From: Deltaproteobacteria bacterium | GTDB lineage: Bacteria; Myxococcota; JACRCW01 | DNA length: 64,000 nucleotides | Direction: 5' to 3' | NCBI GenBank assembly: GCA_016218805.1 | Contig: JACRCW010000065.1 | Coordinates: 30,040-94,039, forward strand | Shown here: positions 61,024 to 64,000 of the stretch, in pieces | Layout: each line of letters opens with the position of its first letter | Numbering within the stretch: position 1 is the stretch's first letter | Program-made: the position numbers and the translations under genes | Notes under the pieces: model-generated | Told to the model about the DNA's origin: nothing | What the model saw: only the letters and a program-made list of their open reading frames with translations | Database searches by the model: none

Positions 61024-62433
61024 TCATGGCTCCAGGAGGATCACCACGACGTACAGTCCGTCCACACCCTGCCCGGGAACGGTGGCCACCGCGGCGCGCG
61101 CGTAGCGGCCGTCCAGCACCGCGCCGGCGGCCCCCACTTCGTCCGCGCGGGAAACCCGGTACATCTGCAGGCCGGCGCGCCGGGCCGACGAGTGCGCCAG
61201 CGCCACGTCCGCCACGCGCCGCCCGTCGGGGAGGGTGTCCACCAGTTCGCGGGTCCCCGCCACGTGGCGCGCGTGCTCGGAGGCCAGCGCCGCCAGCGTC
61301 TCATCGCCCGCCAGCGGAGGGAGCGCGCGGCGGCGGCGCTCGTCATTGAGCCGGGCCAGGACGACGTCACGGGCCTGCCCGGGCGCTGGAATCTCCACCG
61401 GACGGCCCAGGGTGACCACCAGCAGCCAGTCGTCCAGGGCCTCCTGGCGCTCCAGGGCCAGGCCCACGCCGGTGAACGCGGGGTCCGCCAGCTGCTGGCG
61501 GTGCGCGGGGGAGTCCAGCAGGCCGCGCAGCGCGTCCGCGGGGGTGGGGCCGGCCGCCAGCACCTCGCCCAGGCGGGCCACGGCGGGAGCGGCGGGCTGG
61601 GCGGCGTAGGCCTGCACCACGCCCATCCCGCGCGCGTCCAGGTGCTGCAGCGCCCCGCCGGCGCGCAGTGCCTCCAGACGCGTGCGGGCCGCGCCGGCCA
61701 GCGCGGGGTCCACCCGCAGGGACGGGAGCCCCTCCCGCGCGCGCCACAGCCGCAGCGCCTCGGCCAGGCCGTCCGCGCCGTCGCCCGGGGGAGCGGGCGG
61801 CCGCGCGGGCTCGGTGGCCGCGCTGCCCGCCCACACGTCATGGACCGCGGCCACCTCGGGGCCGCGGCCGTCATCCACGGTGAGTTGCAGGCGGTAGCGG
61901 CCCTCGCCGGCATGGAGGTGGGCGGTGGCGCGGTGCGTGCCGGTGCCCTCGTCACGGTCCGGCAGGACGGTGACGCGCCCGCGGGGATCCATGCACAGCC
62001 AGCTGACGGTGGCGGACGGGCGGCGCGTGACCGCGCGCAGCTCCAGCGCATCAAACGCCGCGGCGCGCTCCGGCGGCGGAAGGAACTCCGCCAGCCGCCG
62101 CACCACGACCGCGGCCGCACAGTGCTGGCCCTTGAACGCCACGGTGGCGCGCCCCACCGCGTCCACGGTGGGGCCGCGCGTGCGCTGCGCCACGCACGTG
62201 TCCAGCGCGCGCGCCGCGTCCGGGGCCGCGCCTTGGCGTGACGCGCACGCGGACACCTGGGCGTCCGCAATCCCGTGCTGCCGGAGCACCACGCGGACCA
62301 GCTCGGCGGCGGTCCCGTCTGACGCGCAGCGACGGACCGCCAGCGCGTGGGCCGCCTCCCGCGCGGCCCGCTCCAGCGGCGCCTCCGCGGCGCGTGCCGG
62401 GGAGGCGGCCGTCAGGGCCCACAGGGTGAAAAT
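61024..62433 (-). CDS. Exported protein with two CAP/SCP-like domains, 5' end uncertain
   Basis: About 469 residues if counted from the end of the tRNA gene. Hydrophobic start (IFTLWALTAASPARAAE) reads as a signal peptide. CAP-like domains lie at about 215-325 (LAEALRLWRAREGLPSLRVD ... DSPAHRQQLADPAFTGVG) and 345-445 (VVLARLNDERRRRALPPL). The frame has no ATG or GTG between the end of selC and the signal: ATT 62431-62433 or CTG 62422-62424 are the only codons nearby, and the next GTG is inside the tRNA gene. The gene may use a rare start or be truncated by the tRNA locus. Confidence 0.7.
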   Translation of the reverse strand: MFTLWALTAASPARAAEAPLERAAREAAHALAVRRCASDGTAAELVRVVLRQHGIADAQVSACASRQGAAPDAARALDTCVAQRTRGPTVDAVGRATVAFKGQHCAAAVVVRRLAEFLPPPERAAAFDALELRAVTRRPSATVSWLCMDPRGRVTVLPDRDEGTGTHRATAHLHAGEGRYRLQLTVDDGRGPEVAAVHDVWAGSAATEPARPPAPPGDGADGLAEALRLWRAREGLPSLRVDPALAGAARTRLEALRAGGALQHLDARGMGVVQAYAAQPAAPAVARLGEVLAAGPTPADALRGLLDSPAHRQQLADPAFTGVGLALERQEALDDWLLVVTLGRPVEIPAPGQARDVVLARLNDERRRRALPPLAGDETLAALASEHARHVAGTRELVDTLPDGRRVADVALAHSSARRAGLQMYRVSRADEVGAAGAVLDGRYARAAVATVPGQGVDGLYVVVILLEP

Positions 62434-62530
62434 GGCGGAGCCGCACGGGAATCGAACCCGCCCGGGAGCATGTGCAGCCCCCACAACGGTTTTGAAGACC
62501 GTGCCGGTCACCAGATCCGGCTGCGACTCC
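62433..62530 (-). tRNA. selC: tRNA-Sec, anticodon UCA
   Basis: On minus, the sequence begins GGAGTCGC and folds as a selenocysteine tRNA. The acceptor stem is 8 bp (GGAGTCGC with GCGGCTCC, one G-T). The anticodon stem is 5 bp (ACGGT/ACCGT) with loop CTTCAAA, anticodon TCA at 62495-62493. A long variable arm (GGGGGCTGCACATGCTCCC) precedes a T arm, CGGG-TTCGATT-CCCG. Discriminator G and an encoded CCA close it at 62433. The 8-bp acceptor and long arm are Sec-specific. It reads UGA as selenocysteine and implies SelA, SelB and SelD elsewhere. Confidence 0.95.
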
Positions 62531-62594
62531 GTTCCGTGGAATGGCACGGGGGGGCGGGGCGGTTCAATGGAGCCGCGGTGCTCCATCGGCGCGA

Positions 62595-63734
62595 TCAGGG
62601 TGCGGGGGCGGCCGGCGCGGGTGCCGGGGCAGGCGGGGCGGGCGCGGGCGCGGTCTTGGCGGGCGCCTCCTGCGCGGGTTCCTCGCGCATGAAGTCCTTG
62701 ACGCTGACCACCACCATCAGCCCGATCATGAACATCATGCCCACGCCGTGGATGTAGATCTGCGCCCGCCCGGGAATGGCGCGGCGGGCCAGCGTCTCAG
62801 CGCCCAGGAAGATGAGCTTGCTGCCGTCCAGCGGCGGGATGGGGAAGAGGTTGAACAGGCCCAGCATGAGCGACAGCACGGCAAACAGCATGAGGAAGTC
62901 CTTCACGCTGCGGTTGGCTGCGGTCTTGAGCTGCTTGACCATCTCCGGTGGGCCGCGCAGCTGGTCCAGCGCGCTCTCGCCGGGCGCCACCACGCGGCGC
63001 AGCAGGTCACCCACGTCAGACAGGATGCGCAGCGTGCCGCCCACGACGGCAAATGAGGACAGGGTCACCGCCTCAGGCAGGGTGTAGGCCTGCCCGGGCC
63101 CGATGGGGCGCGGTTCGAAGCCGATGCCCAGGCGCGCGCTTCCGTCCGCGCCCCGCGGGATGGGCTTGAGTTCCAGGGTCTCGGTGCCGCGGCGGATCTG
63201 GATGGGCAGCGGGCGGCCGGCGCTCTCGCCCACGCGCTGGGGAATGCTGGTCTCGCGGGAGATCTTTTCCCCGCCCAGCGTGACAATGACGTCCCCCTTG
63301 CGCAGGCCCGCCTCTTCAGCGGCGGAGGCGGCCACCACCTCCGTGATGACGATCTCCACGTCCTGCTTCATGTTCCCGAGCCAGTACACGCCCACCAGCA
63401 CGGCGAACGCGAGCGCGTAGTTGAACGCCGGCCCCGCGGCGATGACCAGCGCGCGCGCCCAGCGCGGGCGGCGCTGGAAGCTGCGGGGGTCTTCGTCCGC
63501 GCCCTCCTCCAGCGGGTTCATGCCCACAATGTCCACAAACCCGCCAAGCGGCAGCACGCCCACCGTGTAGTCCACGCCGTTGCGGTGCCAGCGCAGGATG
63601 GCCTTGCCGAACCCGATGGAGAACCGGCGTACGCGCATGCCGCACCACAGCGCCACCAGGTGGTGCCCCAACTCGTGGAACGCCACAAGCAGACCGATCC
63701 CGAGGATCGCCAGCATCAGGTTGGTCACGTCCAT
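62595..63734 (-). CDS. rseP: Site-2 protease RseP
   Basis: 379 residues from ATG 63732-63734. Zinc metalloprotease motif HELGH (His20, Glu21, His24) in the first membrane helix, PLGGFVDIVG, a PDZ domain at about 125-205 (VAASAAEEAGLRKGDVIVTL), and NLFPIPPLDG with the third ligand Asp at about 300. It cleaves anti-sigma factors or signal remnants inside the inner membrane. One PDZ domain instead of two, and a Pro/Ala tail of about 40 residues. No anti-sigma gene is adjacent. Confidence 0.96.
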   Translation of the reverse strand: MDVTNLMLAILGIGLLVAFHELGHHLVALWCGMRVRRFSIGFGKAILRWHRNGVDYTVGVLPLGGFVDIVGMNPLEEGADEDPRSFQRRPRWARALVIAAGPAFNYALAFAVLVGVYWLGNMKQDVEIVITEVVAASAAEEAGLRKGDVIVTLGGEKISRETSIPQRVGESAGRPLPIQIRRGTETLELKPIPRGADGSARLGIGFEPRPIGPGQAYTLPEAVTLSSFAVVGGTLRILSDVGDLLRRVVAPGESALDQLRGPPEMVKQLKTAANRSVKDFLMLFAVLSLMLGLFNLFPIPPLDGSKLIFLGAETLARRAIPGRAQIYIHGVGMMFMIGLMVVVSVKDFMREEPAQEAPAKTAPAPAPPAPAPAPAAPAP

Positions 63735-63913
63735 CTGGGGTACCCGCCTCCGAGGTCCGTCATGGTCCGCGCGGCGGTCCGCCGGCGGGGGTTGCTGCTT
63801 GTCACCCCCGGTGGGGCGCCACGGCAAGTTTCCAGCATAGCCACCCGGCGCCGGCTCGGCCACGGGCGTTCCGGGAACTTGCCCATGGGACGCCGCCAGC
63901 GCAGATTGGTTCC

Positions 63914-64000
63914 ATGGTGCGCGCGCTGGTGGTCCTGGTGATGGCGTCTCTGGCCCCCGCCTGCGGGGAGGACGCGCCGTGGGTCCAGGACGCGCGGCCG
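63914..64000 (+). CDS. Lipoprotein N-terminus, cut by the window edge
   Basis: ATG 63914 begins MVRALVVLVMASLAPACGED, a lipoprotein signal with lipobox LAPAC, and remains open to the end of the window (29 codons). Function unknown. It is divergent from rseP. Confidence 0.55.
   Translation, partial: MVRALVVLVMASLAPACGEDAPWVQDARP

Noticed and set aside
62433..62530. Selenoprotein gene within the window
   Set aside because: selC is present, but I found no coding frame clearly continuing through an in-frame TGA at a redox motif; the genes examined end at normal stops.

Overview
The window is GC-rich DNA (roughly 70% G+C by eye) from a bacterium that is most probably a member of the Myxococcota. 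The signs are two long Ser/Thr kinases with membrane-anchored Pro/Ala-rich tails, many 'CxxC' lipoproteins, paired-CxxCH multiheme cytochromes, an RpoH sigma factor, LPP20/FlgT/FecR-like envelope proteins, and almost no intergenic space in the housekeeping blocks. No species is claimed.

Layout. 1-9.9 kb: a partial class II amidotransferase-like gene; an Hsp70 paralogue, J-protein and PEGA-domain Ser/Thr kinase in a row; a PssA-type phosphatidylserine synthase with an extra membrane domain; then a methyltransferase, membrane proteins and a metallophosphoesterase. 10-20.2 kb: rpoH, a minus-strand group of a lipoprotein, a PgsA-like enzyme and another lipoprotein, a 2-isopropylmalate-synthase-like enzyme and several secreted or unknown proteins. 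20.2-22.1 kb: a gene-poor stretch with a lipoprotein gene, a 21-22 bp minisatellite, a cysteine-rich pseudogene fragment and a minus-strand gene (ending at 19598) that seems to have lost its 5' end.

22.1-36.9 kb is the unusual part. It carries a histidine kinase, a LuxR-type regulator, an unrecognised enzyme-like gene coupled to a methyltransferase, an alpha/beta hydrolase, and two near-identical modules, each a class I terpene synthase followed by a SpoIIAA/STAS-like protein (27.4-29.0 and 34.6-36.2 kb). Between the modules lie a Fis-type regulator and a stressosome gene set (rsbT-, rsbX-, rsbS-, STAS-like and rsbR-type genes), with a second RsbT/RsbW-like ATPase divergent from it. Six copies of one GC palindrome (C7-GATC/GTTC-G6-7) occur here and I saw none elsewhere in the window. 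They lie 21-24 nt (34 in one case) upstream of TAnnnT or similar -10-like hexamers in front of both terpene synthases, the histidine kinase, the LuxR gene and its divergent neighbour, the Fis-type regulator and a secreted protein. I read this as a locally controlled terpenoid regulon wired to a stressosome; the wiring is inference.

36.9-52 kb: a repeat-rich spacer, guaB, two homologous ten-motif multiheme cytochromes with matching sigma54-like promoters, a redoxin-fold/TPR protein and a Ser/Thr kinase between them, guaA, then LPP20-, FlgT- and FecR-like envelope genes. 52-64 kb: AraC regulator, Nudix hydrolase, acetyltransferase, MoaB, isochorismatase-fold protein, BtpA-like protein, DTW-domain tRNA-modification protein, GIDE-domain membrane protein, degenerate IspD-like protein, polyglycine zinc-ribbon protein, CAP-domain protein, the selenocysteine tRNA gene selC, the RseP site-2 protease and the start of a lipoprotein gene at the right edge.
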